From assembly GCF_008014345.1 (NCBI RefSeq), contig NZ_VPFL01000014.1, forward strand, positions 1 to 64,000: a stretch of 64,000 nucleotides of DNA, in the 5' to 3' direction. The position numbers and the translations under genes are program-made. Numbering within the stretch: position 1 is the first letter of the stretch; each line of letters starts with the position of its first letter. Positions 31,101 through 39,543 of this stretch are shown here, piece by piece. The notes under the pieces are model-generated. The model saw nothing but the letters and a program-made list of their open reading frames with translations, had not been told where the DNA came from and made no database searches. Source of the stretch: Pelomicrobium methylotrophicum. GTDB taxonomy: Bacteria; Pseudomonadota; Gammaproteobacteria; Burkholderiales; UBA6910.

Positions 31101-32032
31101 TGGCTCAGCTTCACCCTCAGGACATCGATGCCCTGCGGCGGATGATTGCCCGCCACAAGCTGGGCGATTACTGGTTCACGATTCTCGGTTTGTTGTCCAC
31201 CATGGTCGGTGTGGTCACCCTGCTCGCGCTGTTTATCGACCTGATCATCGACGGCATTCCCCGCCTGTCCTGGGATTTTTTCACCAGCTTCCCGTCGCGC
31301 AAGCCGGAACAAGCGGGGATTCTGTCCGCCTGGGTGGGGACTGCCCTGGTGATGCTGGTGACCATCGTGGCGGCGGTGCCGCTGGGCGTGGCCGCGGGAA
31401 TCTATCTCGAAGAATACGCGCCGAAGAACTGGATGACGACGATTATCGAGATCAACGTCACCAATCTGGCCGGCGTTCCCTCCATCGTCTATGGTTTGCT
31501 GGCGCTCGGGCTCTTCGTCTACGCGCTGGGCTTCGGGCAAAGCGTGCTTTCAGCGGGCCTGACCTTGGCGCTGCTTATCCTGCCGGTGGTCATCGTGGCC
31601 ACCCGCGAAGCCATCCGCTCCGTGCCGCGGGCCATACGGGAGGCTGCGTACGCCGTGGGTGCGACCAAGTGGCAGGTGGTCTCCGATCACGTGCTTCCGT
31701 ACTCGTCGGCCGGCATTCTGACGGGCATCATCATCGGTCTCGCCCGCGCGATCGGCGAAACCGCGCCCGTCATCACCATCGGTGCGCTTACCTTCATTGC
31801 CTTTCTGCCCCCAGCGCCCTTCTCTGCCGAGCCGCCGTTTATCAACTTCGATTGGCTGTTTTCCCCCTTTACGGTGCTGCCGATCCAGATGTTCAATTGG
31901 GTGTCGCGTCCAGAGGAAGCTTTTCTGCAGAACGCGGCGGCTGCCGGCGTCGTGATCATTGTGATGACTTTGCTCATGAACGCCCTGGCGATTTATCTGC
32001 GATATCGGATCAGGCAGAAGATCAAGTGGTAA
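31100..32032 (+). CDS. pstA: Phosphate ABC transporter permease PstA
   Basis: This second Pst permease subunit (310 aa, about six helices) pairs with PstC. The coupling loop is [20 protein letters not shown]. The helices carry [18 protein letters not shown] and [20 protein letters not shown], both typical of PstA. The start overlaps the pstC stop (TGATG), so translation is coupled. pstB begins 17 bp downstream. Confidence 0.95.
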   Translation: MAQLHPQDIDALRRMIARHKLGDYWFTILGLLSTMVGVVTLLALFIDLIIDGIPRLSWDFFTSFPSRKPEQAGILSAWVGTALVMLVTIVAAVPLGVAAGIYLEEYAPKNWMTTIIEINVTNLAGVPSIVYGLLALGLFVYALGFGQSVLSAGLTLALLILPVVIVATREAIRSVPRAIREAAYAVGATKWQVVSDHVLPYSSAGILTGIIIGLARAIGETAPVITIGALTFIAFLPPAPFSAEPPFINFDWLFSPFTVLPIQMFNWVSRPEEAFLQNAAAAGVVIIVMTLLMNALAIYLRYRIRQKIKW

Positions 32033-32049
32033 GCGCGAGGAATGTTCAG

Positions 32050-32841
32050 ATGACGACCATGACCCCGCTCCCACCCGGGACGCCGATTAAGGCAGAGGCC
32101 CGCAACTTCAACTTTTATTACGGGGACTTCCACGCCCTGAAGAACATCAACCTGCCGATCGCGGAGCACCAGATCACGGCGCTGATCGGCCCTTCGGGTT
32201 GCGGCAAGTCCACCTTCCTGCGATCGTTCAACCGGATGCACGACCTCTACCCCGGTAACCGCTACGAAGGGGAAATTCACCTCAAACCGGACAACGTAAA
32301 CATCCTGAGCCCCAAGGTGGATCCCATCGAGGTGCGGATGAGGATCAGCATGGTGTTCCAGAAGCCCAACCCATTCCCGAAGTCGATCTACGAAAACGTC
32401 GCCTACGGGCTGAGGGTGCGGGGGGTGCGGCAGAAAGCGGTGCTCGACGACAAGGTGGAAGAAGCGCTGCGCAGCGCTGCCCTGTGGGACGAAGTGAAGG
32501 ACCGTCTGGATGACCTGGCCTTCAACCTCTCCGGCGGCCAGCAGCAGCGACTGTGCATCGCCCGGGCGTTGGCGACCGACCCGGAGCTGCTTTTATTCGA
32601 CGAGCCCACCTCCGCCCTGGATCCCATCGCCACCGCCAGCATCGAAGAGCTGACGGCGGAGCTTAAGAAGAAAGTCACGATCCTGATCGTCACCCACAAT
32701 ATGCAGCAGGCAGCGCGGATCTCCGACTATACCGCTTACATGTACTTGGGCGAGCTGATCGAATTCGGCCCGACCGACGAGTTGTTCATCAAGCCAAAGA
32801 ACAAGCAGACCGAAGACTACATCACGGGAAGGTTCGGCTAG
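32050..32841 (+). CDS. pstB: Phosphate ABC transporter ATP-binding protein PstB
   Basis: This 263-aa ATPase powers phosphate import. Walker A is GPSGCGKST (47-55), the Q-loop is in [21 protein letters not shown], the signature is [16 protein letters not shown], Walker B is [13 protein letters not shown] and the switch His is in [11 protein letters not shown]. The ATG at 32050 has GAGGA eight bases upstream. The frame is open far upstream, but that part only shadows pstA. No phoU follows; the next gene is tpiA. Confidence 0.96.
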   Translation: MTTMTPLPPGTPIKAEARNFNFYYGDFHALKNINLPIAEHQITALIGPSGCGKSTFLRSFNRMHDLYPGNRYEGEIHLKPDNVNILSPKVDPIEVRMRISMVFQKPNPFPKSIYENVAYGLRVRGVRQKAVLDDKVEEALRSAALWDEVKDRLDDLAFNLSGGQQQRLCIARALATDPELLLFDEPTSALDPIATASIEELTAELKKKVTILIVTHNMQQAARISDYTAYMYLGELIEFGPTDELFIKPKNKQTEDYITGRFG

Positions 32842-33086
32842 CCTTCTTGACCGTGAGTGTAACCGAGGAGACTCACTGCGAAGCCCGCCGAGGCTGGGCC
32901 GGAGCTGCGGCGATCACCAGGCTTAGAGGGTGATTTTTCAGTTCCCGGCGCCGGCGGGGGCCGGGCTGCGTGCGCGAGCCCGCTACCCTGGGGTCCGGGG
33001 CGGAGAGCCTCCCCCTCTTTTCCTTTTGGCGTCTCGAAGATCGCGGTGCCCGATTGCGCTTCCCGCCCCCTTCCCGTCGGTTTTGG
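32842..33086. other. Gene-free stretch after pstB
   Basis: About 245 bp separate pstB from the tpiA promoter. The frame of tpiA stays open through part of it, but that sequence does not resemble triosephosphate isomerase. I see no clear terminator, RNA gene or conserved small protein. It marks the usual position of phoU, which is missing. Confidence 0.4.
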
Positions 33087-33115
33087 TTGACCCTATGTTA
33101 TTGGCCAGGTAAGAT
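33087..33115 (+). promoter_or_regulatory. Sigma-70 promoter of tpiA
   Basis: TTGACC (33087-33092) and TAAGAT (33110-33115) are spaced by 17 bp. Transcription would start near 33122, about 22 nt before the tpiA ATG. This is the best promoter visible upstream of tpiA-secG and possibly of the tRNA and nuo genes. Confidence 0.6.
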
Positions 33116-33143
33116 TTATAGGTTTTGGGATGCGGAGCTCTTG

Positions 33144-33899
33144 ATGCGCTATAAGCTCGTTGCAGGCAACTGGAAAATGCATGGGAGCCTGGCCGAGAAC
33201 CAGGCGCTCCTGGAAGCCATCGTGCCTGCGACCCGGGATCTTGCCCGCGTCGATGTGGCCGTCTGCGTCCCCTTTCCTTACCTCCAGCAGGTGAGGGACC
33301 TGCTTGCTGGAACCCACGTGATGTGGGGGGCTCAGGACGCTAGCCGACATGCCAAGGGTGCGTTCACGGGCGAGGTTTCGGCGGACATGATCGCCGAGTT
33401 CGGCGCTCGCTATGTGATCGTCGGGCATTCGGAGCGCCGCACGTATCACCAGGAATCGGATGCCCTGGTAGGCGCCAAGTGCCAAGCCGTGTTGGGGGCC
33501 GGGTTGACCCCGATCGTTTGCGTCGGGGAGACGCTGGAAGAGCGGGAGCGCGGCGCGACGGAGGAGGTCGTCGCGCGGCAGCTTGAGGCGGTGGTCGATG
33601 CGGTCGGTGCTGCGGGGCTTAGCCGTTGCGTCTTGGCATACGAGCCCGTATGGGCGATCGGCACCGGAAAGACCGCCGCACCGGAGCAGGCGCAGGAGGT
33701 GCACGCCTTCCTGCGGCGTCGGGTGGCGGAGCGCGACAGCGCCGTGGCCGAGGGCTTGACGATTTTGTACGGCGGCAGCGTGAAGGGTGCGAGCGCACGG
33801 GCGCTGTTCTCCATGCCGGACATCGACGGCGGATTGATCGGCGGAGCATCCCTGGTGAGTGAGGAGTTCGTCGCGATCTGCAAGGCTGCGCAGGCGTAA
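33144..33899 (+). CDS. tpiA: Triosephosphate isomerase
   Basis: TpiA interconverts dihydroxyacetone phosphate and glyceraldehyde-3-phosphate (251 aa, normal). Active-site residues are seen: N9 and K11 in LVAGNWKMHG, the electrophilic His in VIVGHSERR, the catalytic Glu in LAYEPVWAIGTGKTA and the phosphate loop YGGSVKG. The ATG at 33144 has GGAG eight bases upstream. A longer open frame upstream is rejected because it runs through the promoter. secG follows by 12 bp. Confidence 0.97.
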   Translation: MRYKLVAGNWKMHGSLAENQALLEAIVPATRDLARVDVAVCVPFPYLQQVRDLLAGTHVMWGAQDASRHAKGAFTGEVSADMIAEFGARYVIVGHSERRTYHQESDALVGAKCQAVLGAGLTPIVCVGETLEERERGATEEVVARQLEAVVDAVGAAGLSRCVLAYEPVWAIGTGKTAAPEQAQEVHAFLRRRVAERDSAVAEGLTILYGGSVKGASARALFSMPDIDGGLIGGASLVSEEFVAICKAAQA

Positions 33900-33911
33900 A
33901 GAAGGCAAAAC

Positions 33912-34262
33912 GTGAAAATCTTGATCCTGGTCATTCATGTGCTGGCGGCGGCAGGTATCATCGGCCTGGTTTTGCTTCAGCACGGCAAGGGCGCGGACGT
34001 CGGCGCGGCGTTTGGCAGCGGCGCTTCGGGCAGCCTGTTTGGTGCCACCGGCTCGGCAAACTTCCTGAGCCGCACCACGGCGGTGCTGGCGGTCGTGTTC
34101 TTTTTGAGCAGCATGGGCCTCGCGTATCTCAGCGGCCAGAGGACCGAGCAGAAAGGCGTGATGGCTAACCAGCCGGTCCCATCGAAGCCGGTGCAGCCGC
34201 CGTCCGAGGTGCCCGTGCCGAGTGGGGGCGCGCCCTCCAAGGCGGGAGAGATACCGAAGTAG
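33912..34262 (+). CDS. secG: Protein translocase subunit SecG
   Basis: SecG is the small third subunit of the SecYEG channel (116 aa). Two membrane segments are visible (about residues 3-21 and 56-77), separated by the Gly-rich loop GAAFGSGASGSLFGATGSAN, which is the family hallmark. The C-terminus is Pro/Ser-rich and variable. The start is GTG with AGAAGG upstream. The order tpiA-secG-tRNA-Leu-nuoA is conserved in many Proteobacteria. Confidence 0.93.
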   Translation: MKILILVIHVLAAAGIIGLVLLQHGKGADVGAAFGSGASGSLFGATGSANFLSRTTAVLAVVFFLSSMGLAYLSGQRTEQKGVMANQPVPSKPVQPPSEVPVPSGGAPSKAGEIPK

Positions 34263-34342
34263 GGCTTTTTTGTGGCAGGCCATGGTGCCGGCCGCCGGTG
34301 TCGCTAGCGTGTGCGGGCTGGTCCGGCACACGAACACCTGTT

Positions 34343-34427
34343 GCCGACGTGGTGAAATTGGTAGACACGCCGTCTTGAGGGGGCGGTGGCGAAAGCCGTG
34401 TGAGTTCGAGTCTCACCGTCGGCACCA
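34343..34427 (+). tRNA. tRNA-Leu (anticodon GAG)
   Basis: This is an 85-nt class II tRNA with an encoded CCA. The acceptor arm GCCGACG pairs with CGTCGGC, followed by A and CCA. The D-arm region reads GGTGAAATTGGTAGAC. The anticodon stem CCGTC/GGCGG closes the loop TTGAGGG with anticodon GAG. A long variable arm follows, then the T arm GTGAG-TTCGAGT-CTCAC. It lies between secG and nuoA. The flanking 80 bp (left) and 137 bp (right) hold no other gene that I can see. Confidence 0.96.
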
Positions 34428-34564
34428 TAGGGTTTCCCTCCTGGCGCTTTTGCAGAGCGCTCCCATCCAGGCGCGGCCCTGACGTGAGGCATGGCGCGTC
34501 ACGGTTTCGCCGCTGGGGGGGCGCGGGTACGTAGGCGCCGTGGGAAGCGCGAGGAGCGACTGAA

Positions 34565-34933
34565 ATGCTCGAAAATTATTTCCCGATCCTGATGTTCATC
34601 CTGGTGGGACTCGCGGTGGGCGTTGCGCCCATCGCGCTGGGGTGGCTTGCCAGCACGGCGCTCGGCGTAAACCGCCCCGACAGCGAAAAGCTCTCTCCTT
34701 ACGAGTGCGGGTTCGAGGCCTTCGAGGACGCCAGGATGAAGTTCGACGTCCGCTATTACCTCGTCGCGATTCTGTTCATCCTGTTCGACTTGGAGATCGC
34801 CTTCCTCTTTCCCTGGGCGGTGGTGCTGGAAGAGATCGGGCTGTTCGGCTTTTTCGCCATGCTGCTGTTCCTTGGGATCCTCGTGGTGGGATTCGTCTAC
34901 GAATGGATGAAAGGGGCGCTGGAGTGGGAGTGA
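34565..34933 (+). CDS. nuoA: NADH-quinone oxidoreductase subunit A
   Basis: This is a 122-aa complex I membrane subunit with three transmembrane helices (about 8-30, 62-85 and 90-113). The conserved acidic loop is [26 protein letters not shown] precedes the ATG by eight bases. It is the first gene of a complete nuoA-N set in this window. nuoB starts 111 bp downstream. Confidence 0.96.
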   Translation: MLENYFPILMFILVGLAVGVAPIALGWLASTALGVNRPDSEKLSPYECGFEAFEDARMKFDVRYYLVAILFILFDLEIAFLFPWAVVLEEIGLFGFFAMLLFLGILVVGFVYEWMKGALEWE

Positions 34934-35044
34934 GGCGAGCCGGGCGAGCGCGGCTGACCGCTGATACCACCGGCGTGGTGAGTAAGGGAGGCGGTTCAGA
35001 GGCGGCGCCGCGAGCCACCGAACGCAAAATCTGGAGCTGAGGCC

Positions 35045-35521
35045 ATGGGCGCAGATAGCGTATTGGAAAAAGGCTTTATTACGACGACGGCCGACAAGCT
35101 CATCAACTGGACCCGTACCGGGAGCCTGTGGCCCATGACTTTCGGGCTCGCCTGTTGCGCGGTCGAGATGATGCATGCCGGCGCGTCGCGTTACGACCTG
35201 GATCGCTTCGGCGTCGTGTTCCGGCCCAGCCCCCGGCAGTCGGACGTGATGATCGTGGCGGGCACGCTCTGTAACAAGATGGCGCCAGCGCTGCGCAAGG
35301 TCTATGACCAGATGGCGGAGCCGCGCTGGGTGATTTCCATGGGCTCATGCGCCAATGGGGGCGGCTATTACCACTACTCCTATTCGGTGGTGCGGGGCTG
35401 TGACCGCATTGTGCCGGTCGATATCTACGTTCCCGGCTGCCCGCCTACCGCAGAAGCGCTGCTGTACGGCATCATCCAGCTCCAGAACAAGATCAAGCGC
35501 ACGAACACTATTGCCCGCTGA
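35045..35521 (+). CDS. nuoB: NADH-quinone oxidoreductase subunit B
   Basis: This 158-aa subunit carries iron-sulfur cluster N2, the last electron donor to quinone. The cluster ligands are visible: the adjacent pair in [11 protein letters not shown], one Cys in [10 protein letters not shown] and one in [15 protein letters not shown]. Length is normal. nuoC starts 4 bp after its stop. Confidence 0.97.
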   Translation: MGADSVLEKGFITTTADKLINWTRTGSLWPMTFGLACCAVEMMHAGASRYDLDRFGVVFRPSPRQSDVMIVAGTLCNKMAPALRKVYDQMAEPRWVISMGSCANGGGYYHYSYSVVRGCDRIVPVDIYVPGCPPTAEALLYGIIQLQNKIKRTNTIAR

Positions 35522-35525
35522 GCGC

Positions 35526-36158
35526 ATGGCTTCCCGACTCGATACGCTTGCCCAGGCTTTGCAAGACACGCTCGGCGCGAGGCTTAAGTCGTTCAAGCGG
35601 GCGCTCGGGGAGCTGACCGTTACCCTGGATCCCGCCGACCTGCTGCCGTCCATGCGCCAGCTGCGGGATCATCCAGCTCTCAGGTTTGAGCAGCTGATCG
35701 ACCTTTGTGGCGTCGACTACCTGACTTACAAGGACGGCGCGTGGGAGGGAAAGCGCTTCGCCGTCGTCTACCACCTTCTGTCCTTGACTCACAACTGGCG
35801 GCTTCGCGTGCGCACCTTCGCCGAGAATGACGATTTCCCGGTCGTAGACTCGGTCGTCGATGTGTGGCCGTCGGCCAACTGGTTTGAGCGCGAGGCGTTC
35901 GACCTGTTCGGAATCGTCTTTACGGGACATCCCGACCTGCGCCGCATCCTGACCGACTACGGCTTCATCGGCAACCCGTTCCGTAAAGACTTTCCGCTCT
36001 CCGGCCACGTGGAGATGCGCTACGACCCAGATCTCAAACGGGTGGTCTACCAACCGGTCACCATCGAGCCGCGGGAAAACGTGCCGCGCGTCATTCGCGA
36101 GGAAACCTACGCTGACATGGGGGGAGACCTGGACGCGCAACGGGCGTCGAACCGGTGA
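35526..36158 (+). CDS. nuoC: NADH-quinone oxidoreductase subunit C
   Basis: This 210-aa peripheral subunit packs against NuoD and NuoB. The family signature is [20 protein letters not shown] followed by [19 protein letters not shown]. The ATG at 35526 gives a normal length; the open frame further upstream only shadows nuoB. Downstream lies an unusual 307-bp stretch with two copies of the nuoD start before nuoD itself. Confidence 0.96.
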   Translation: MASRLDTLAQALQDTLGARLKSFKRALGELTVTLDPADLLPSMRQLRDHPALRFEQLIDLCGVDYLTYKDGAWEGKRFAVVYHLLSLTHNWRLRVRTFAENDDFPVVDSVVDVWPSANWFEREAFDLFGIVFTGHPDLRRILTDYGFIGNPFRKDFPLSGHVEMRYDPDLKRVVYQPVTIEPRENVPRVIREETYADMGGDLDAQRASNR

Positions 36159-36172
36159 CGGGGATGGCGACG

Positions 36173-36328
36173 ATGGCCGAAATCAGAAACTACACACTCA
36201 ATTTTGGCTCCGGCCGCCCAGCGAGGCCGGGCTTAACGTGCTGGCGCACGTCAGCCGACGCAGAAATTATGCTGCGCCCCCAGGATACCTCCATGGTCAG
36301 GACGATCACGACGGTGCTGCATGGCTGA
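36173..36328 (+). CDS. Mini-ORF 1 with a NuoD-like N-terminus
   Basis: This 51-codon frame begins [20 protein letters not shown], of which the first 12 residues equal NuoD. After that it diverges and ends in LHG. Its TGA lies inside the ATGGCTGA that starts mini-ORF 2, so the two overlap by 8 nt. An in-frame ATG nine bases upstream (36164) is a possible alternative start. A hairpin (36233-36254) lies in its middle. Its ten codons after ATG differ from nuoD only at synonymous sites. It could be a translated leader peptide or a decayed duplicate of the nuoD start. No function is claimed. Confidence 0.4.
   Translation: MAEIRNYTLNFGSGRPARPGLTCWRTSADAEIMLRPQDTSMVRTITTVLHG
36233..36254 (+). other. 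Hairpin inside mini-ORF 1
   Basis: ACGTGC (36236-36241) and GCACGT (36246-36251) form a perfect 6-bp stem with a TGGC loop, extendable past one mismatch to TT/AG. It starts 60 bases after the copy's ATG, nearly the same offset as the hairpin in mini-ORF 2, but the stem sequence differs. Confidence 0.5.
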
Positions 36329-36473
36329 GATTCGCAACTACACGCTGAATTTTAGCTCCGGCCACGCTGCGCGCTTAACCTTTGCTGCGCAAAGGTTAGC
36401 CTTTGCAGAAATTGAGCTGCGAATGCGGCACGCATCAGCCGTGCTTTCGGGAAAGATTGCTGAGCATGGCTGA
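36321..36473 (+). CDS. Mini-ORF 2 with a NuoD-like N-terminus
   Basis: This 50-codon frame begins [20 protein letters not shown], with the first 11 residues equal to NuoD. It ends in EHG, with its TGA inside the ATGGCTGA that starts nuoD itself, the same 8-nt overlap as between mini-ORFs 1 and 2. Its interior shares AEI-x-LR with mini-ORF 1 and the DNA words GCAGAAATT and GCTTAAC. A strong hairpin (36376-36398) lies in the middle. The four nucleotide differences from nuoD in the shared codons are all synonymous. Its role is unknown; translational coupling to nuoD is geometrically possible. Confidence 0.4.
   Translation: MAEIRNYTLNFSSGHAARLTFAAQRLAFAEIELRMRHASAVLSGKIAEHG
36376..36398 (+). other. 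Strong hairpin inside mini-ORF 2
   Basis: TAACCTTTG (36376-36384) and CAAAGGTTA (36390-36398) form a perfect 9-bp stem around a CTGCG loop. It starts 55 bases after the copy's ATG. The corresponding segment in mini-ORF 1 also folds, but with a different stem. Confidence 0.6.
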
Positions 36474-37719
36474 AATCAGGAACTACACGCTGAATTTTGG
36501 TCCTCAGCACCCGGCCGCCCATGGGGTGCTGCGCCTCGTCCTCGAGCTGGACGGCGAGGTGATCCAGCGCGCGGATCCCCACATCGGGCTCCTGCACCGG
36601 GCAACGGAAAAGCTCGCCGAGCACAAGACCTACATCCAGTCGGTGCCGTATATGGACCGCCTGGACTACGTGTCCATGATGTGCAACGAGCATGCCTACG
36701 TGATGGCCATCGAGAAGCTGCTGGGCATCGAGGTGCCGATCCGCGCCCAGTACATCCGCGTCATGTTCGACGAAATCACGCGGATCCTTAATCACCTGCT
36801 GTGGCTCGGAGCCCACGGCTTGGACATCGGGGCGATGACCGTGTTCCTGTATACCTTCCGCGAGCGGGAGGATTTGCTGGACTGCTATGAGGCGGTGTCC
36901 GGCGCGCGGATGCATGCGGCCTATTACCGGCCTGGGGGGGTGTACCGGGATCTCCCCGACCGCATGCCGCAGTATCGGCCGTCCAAGGTCCGCAGCGAGG
37001 CAGAGGTGAAGCGGCTCAACGAGAACCGCCAGGGATCGCTGCTCGACTTCATCGAGGATTTCACCAACCGTTTTCCCAAGTGCGTGGACGAATACGAGAC
37101 GCTGCTCACCGACAACCGGATATGGAAGCAGCGCACGGTGGGCATTGGCGTCGTACCACCGGAGCGAGCGCTGGCCCTCGGCTTCACCGGGCCGATGCTG
37201 CGGGGTTCCGGCGTCGCCTGGGATCTGCGCAAGAAACAGCCCTACGAGGTGTACGACCGGCTCGACTTCGACATCCCGGTGGGCGTGAATGGCGACTGCT
37301 ACGACCGCTACCTGGTGCGGATCGAGGAGATGCGTCAGTCGAACCGCATCATCAAGCAGTGCGTCGACTGGCTGAGAAAAAACCCCGGACCCGTGATGGT
37401 CGACAACTACAAAGTGGCGCCTCCCTCTCGGGTCAAGATGAAGGAGAACATGGAGGAGCTGATTCACCACTTCAAGTTTTTTACCGAGGGCATCCACGTG
37501 CCGGAGGGCGAGGCGTATGCGGCGGTGGAACACCCGAAGGGCGAGTTCGGGATCTATCTCATCTCTGACGGTGCCAACAAGCCGTATCGTATGAAGATCC
37601 GTGCCGCCGGCTTTCCGCACCTGGCTGCCATGGACGAAATGGCTAAGGGACACATGATCGCCGACGTGGTGGCCATCATCGGCACCATGGACATCGTGTT
37701 CGGCGAAATCGACCGGTGA
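36466..37719 (+). CDS. nuoD: NADH-quinone oxidoreductase subunit D
   Basis: This is the 417-aa, 49-kDa-type subunit that forms the quinone site with NuoB. The N-terminal quinone-loop motif [18 protein letters not shown] is intact, followed by [16 protein letters not shown]. Further along are the family patterns [20 protein letters not shown] and the C-terminal DIVFGEIDR. The ATG at 36466 is the third copy of a repeated start and the only one that continues into the full subunit. nuoE follows by 7 bp. Confidence 0.97.
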   Translation: MAEIRNYTLNFGPQHPAAHGVLRLVLELDGEVIQRADPHIGLLHRATEKLAEHKTYIQSVPYMDRLDYVSMMCNEHAYVMAIEKLLGIEVPIRAQYIRVMFDEITRILNHLLWLGAHGLDIGAMTVFLYTFREREDLLDCYEAVSGARMHAAYYRPGGVYRDLPDRMPQYRPSKVRSEAEVKRLNENRQGSLLDFIEDFTNRFPKCVDEYETLLTDNRIWKQRTVGIGVVPPERALALGFTGPMLRGSGVAWDLRKKQPYEVYDRLDFDIPVGVNGDCYDRYLVRIEEMRQSNRIIKQCVDWLRKNPGPVMVDNYKVAPPSRVKMKENMEELIHHFKFFTEGIHVPEGEAYAAVEHPKGEFGIYLISDGANKPYRMKIRAAGFPHLAAMDEMAKGHMIADVVAIIGTMDIVFGEIDR

Positions 37720-37726
37720 AGGCACG

Positions 37727-38221
37727 ATGAACGCTCCCCTGGTGCTCTCCCCCGCGGCCCTCGCCAAAATCGACCGGGCCATCGCGAAGTATCCTCCGGA
37801 CCAGAGGCAATCGGCGGTGATGGCGGCGCTCACCATCGCTCAGGACGAGAAAGGCTGGCTCAGCAAGGAGACCCTGGAGTTCGTGGCCCAGTATCTGGGC
37901 ATGCCCCCGATCGCCGTGTACGAGGTGGCGACGTTTTACACCATGTACAACCTGGAGCCTGTCGGCCGCCATAAGATCACCATTTGCACCAACCTCCCCT
38001 GCGCGCTGCAGGGCGCCACCGAGGCGGCCGAGCATTTGAAGAAGCGATTGGGCATCGGCTTCAACGAAACCACGCCCGACGGCGAGTTCACCCTGAAGGA
38101 GGGCGAGTGTTTCGGCGCTTGCGGCGACGCGCCGGTGTGCCTGTACAACGACAAGAAGATGATGTCGTTTATGACGCCGGAGCGGCTGGATGAGTGGATC
38201 GAGGAGCTCAAGAAGAAATGA
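37727..38221 (+). CDS. nuoE: NADH-quinone oxidoreductase subunit E
   Basis: This 164-aa subunit carries the [2Fe-2S] cluster N1a of the NADH module. The four ligands are in CTNLPC and CFGAC of a thioredoxin-like fold. The helical N-terminus has [16 protein letters not shown] and the start of the core is [10 protein letters not shown]. Its stop overlaps the nuoF ATG (ATGA), so translation is coupled. Confidence 0.96.
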   Translation: MNAPLVLSPAALAKIDRAIAKYPPDQRQSAVMAALTIAQDEKGWLSKETLEFVAQYLGMPPIAVYEVATFYTMYNLEPVGRHKITICTNLPCALQGATEAAEHLKKRLGIGFNETTPDGEFTLKEGECFGACGDAPVCLYNDKKMMSFMTPERLDEWIEELKKK

Positions 38222-39531
38222 AGGCGCCCGTTCCCCCGTTTTCTCCCGACATCTACGGCCCCGAGGCCATCATCCTCAAGGGCCTGAACGGTCTCAACTG
38301 GCGCCTCAAGGACTACGAGGCGCGCGATGGCTACAAGGCGCTGAGGAAGATCATTGCCGAGAAGATCCCGCCGGAGGCGGTCGTCGAGGAGGTGAAGAAG
38401 TCGGCACTGCGCGGCCGAGGCGGCGCCGGCTTCCCGACCGGACTCAAGTGGAGCTTCATGCCCAAGGGCTACCAGGGCCAGAAATACCTCGTGTGCAACT
38501 CCGACGAGGGAGAGCCCGGAACCTTCAAGGACCGGGACATCCTGCGCTACAACCCCCACATTGTGATCGAGGGCATGGCGATCGCTGCCTATGCGACGGG
38601 GGCCAGCGTCGGCTACAACTACATCCACGGCGAGATCTGGGACGTCTACGAGCGCTTCGAGGAGGCGCTGCAGGAAGCCTACGACGCCGGCTACCTGGGC
38701 AAGAACATCCTGGGCTCGGACTTCAGCTTCGATCTCTACGCCCACCACGGCTGGGGCGCCTACATCTGCGGCGAGGAGACGGCCCTGTTGGAGTCGCTGG
38801 AGGGCAAGAAGGGACAGCCCCGGTTCAAGCCGCCTTTCCCCGCGACTTGCGGCCTCTATGGCAAGCCGACCACCATCAACAACACGGAGACCTTCGCGGC
38901 CGTGCCATGGATCATTCTCCACGGCGGTGAGGCTTTCCTGGAGCTTGGGCGGCCAAACAACGGAGGCACCAAGATCTTTTCGGTGTCGGGCCACGTCAAC
39001 CGTCCCGGCAACTACGAAGTAAGGCTCGGCACGCCGTTTGCCAAGCTCCTGGAAATGGCCGGTGGCGTGCGCGGGGGACGCAAGCTCAAGGCGGTGATTC
39101 CGGGCGGATCGTCCATGCCCGTGCTGCCGGGCGAGGTGATGATGCAGACCGACATGGACTACGACTCCATCGCGAAGGCGGGCTCCATGCTCGGCTCCGG
39201 GGCGGTGATCGTCATGGACGAGACGACCTGCATGGTGCGGGCGTTGCGTCGGCTGTCCTATTTCTACTTCGAGGAGTCCTGCGGCCAGTGCACGCCCTGC
39301 CGCGAAGGCACCGGCTGGCTCTACCGGGTGGTGGACCGCATCGAGACCGGGCGCGGGAAGCCCGAGGACCTGGACCTGCTGATGTCGGTCGCCGACAACA
39401 TCCAGGGGCGCACCATCTGCGCCCTGGGAGACGCGGCAGCGCTGCCGGTCAAGAGCTTCGTGACCCACTTCCGCAGCGAGTTCGAGTATCACATCGAGCA
39501 CAAGAGGTGCTTGGTGCAATCGTCGATTTGA
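38218..39531 (+). CDS. nuoF: NADH-quinone oxidoreductase subunit F
   Basis: This 437-aa subunit binds NADH, FMN and cluster N3. The FMN and NADH loop is [15 protein letters not shown], with [10 protein letters not shown] and [18 protein letters not shown] following. The [4Fe-4S] ligands are [15 protein letters not shown] with the fourth Cys in [12 protein letters not shown] chose the ATG at 38218, which overlaps the nuoE stop and gives the family N-terminus; the open frame begins eight codons earlier inside nuoE. Confidence 0.97.
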   Translation: MKAPVPPFSPDIYGPEAIILKGLNGLNWRLKDYEARDGYKALRKIIAEKIPPEAVVEEVKKSALRGRGGAGFPTGLKWSFMPKGYQGQKYLVCNSDEGEPGTFKDRDILRYNPHIVIEGMAIAAYATGASVGYNYIHGEIWDVYERFEEALQEAYDAGYLGKNILGSDFSFDLYAHHGWGAYICGEETALLESLEGKKGQPRFKPPFPATCGLYGKPTTINNTETFAAVPWIILHGGEAFLELGRPNNGGTKIFSVSGHVNRPGNYEVRLGTPFAKLLEMAGGVRGGRKLKAVIPGGSSMPVLPGEVMMQTDMDYDSIAKAGSMLGSGAVIVMDETTCMVRALRRLSYFYFEESCGQCTPCREGTGWLYRVVDRIETGRGKPEDLDLLMSVADNIQGRTICALGDAAALPVKSFVTHFRSEFEYHIEHKRCLVQSSI

Positions 39532-39543
39532 GGGGTAAGCCGG

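Larger units (their letters stand above)
36173..36502 (+). repeat. Threefold repeat of the nuoD 5' end
   Basis: The first ~33 bases of nuoD occur three times, starting at 36173, 36321 and 36466 (spacings 148 and 145 bp). The copies share ATGGC-GA-AT-...-AACTACAC-CT-AATTTT and differ pairwise at 4 to 7 positions, all synonymous in the NuoD frame. Between the copies the two spacers are weakly related to each other (shared GCTTAAC, GCAGAAATT and GCTGCG words at similar offsets). Confidence 0.85.

Noticed and set aside
34257-34275. T-run after secG as a terminator
   Set aside because: There is no convincing GC-rich stem before the T-run, and the tRNA and nuo genes downstream may share the transcript.
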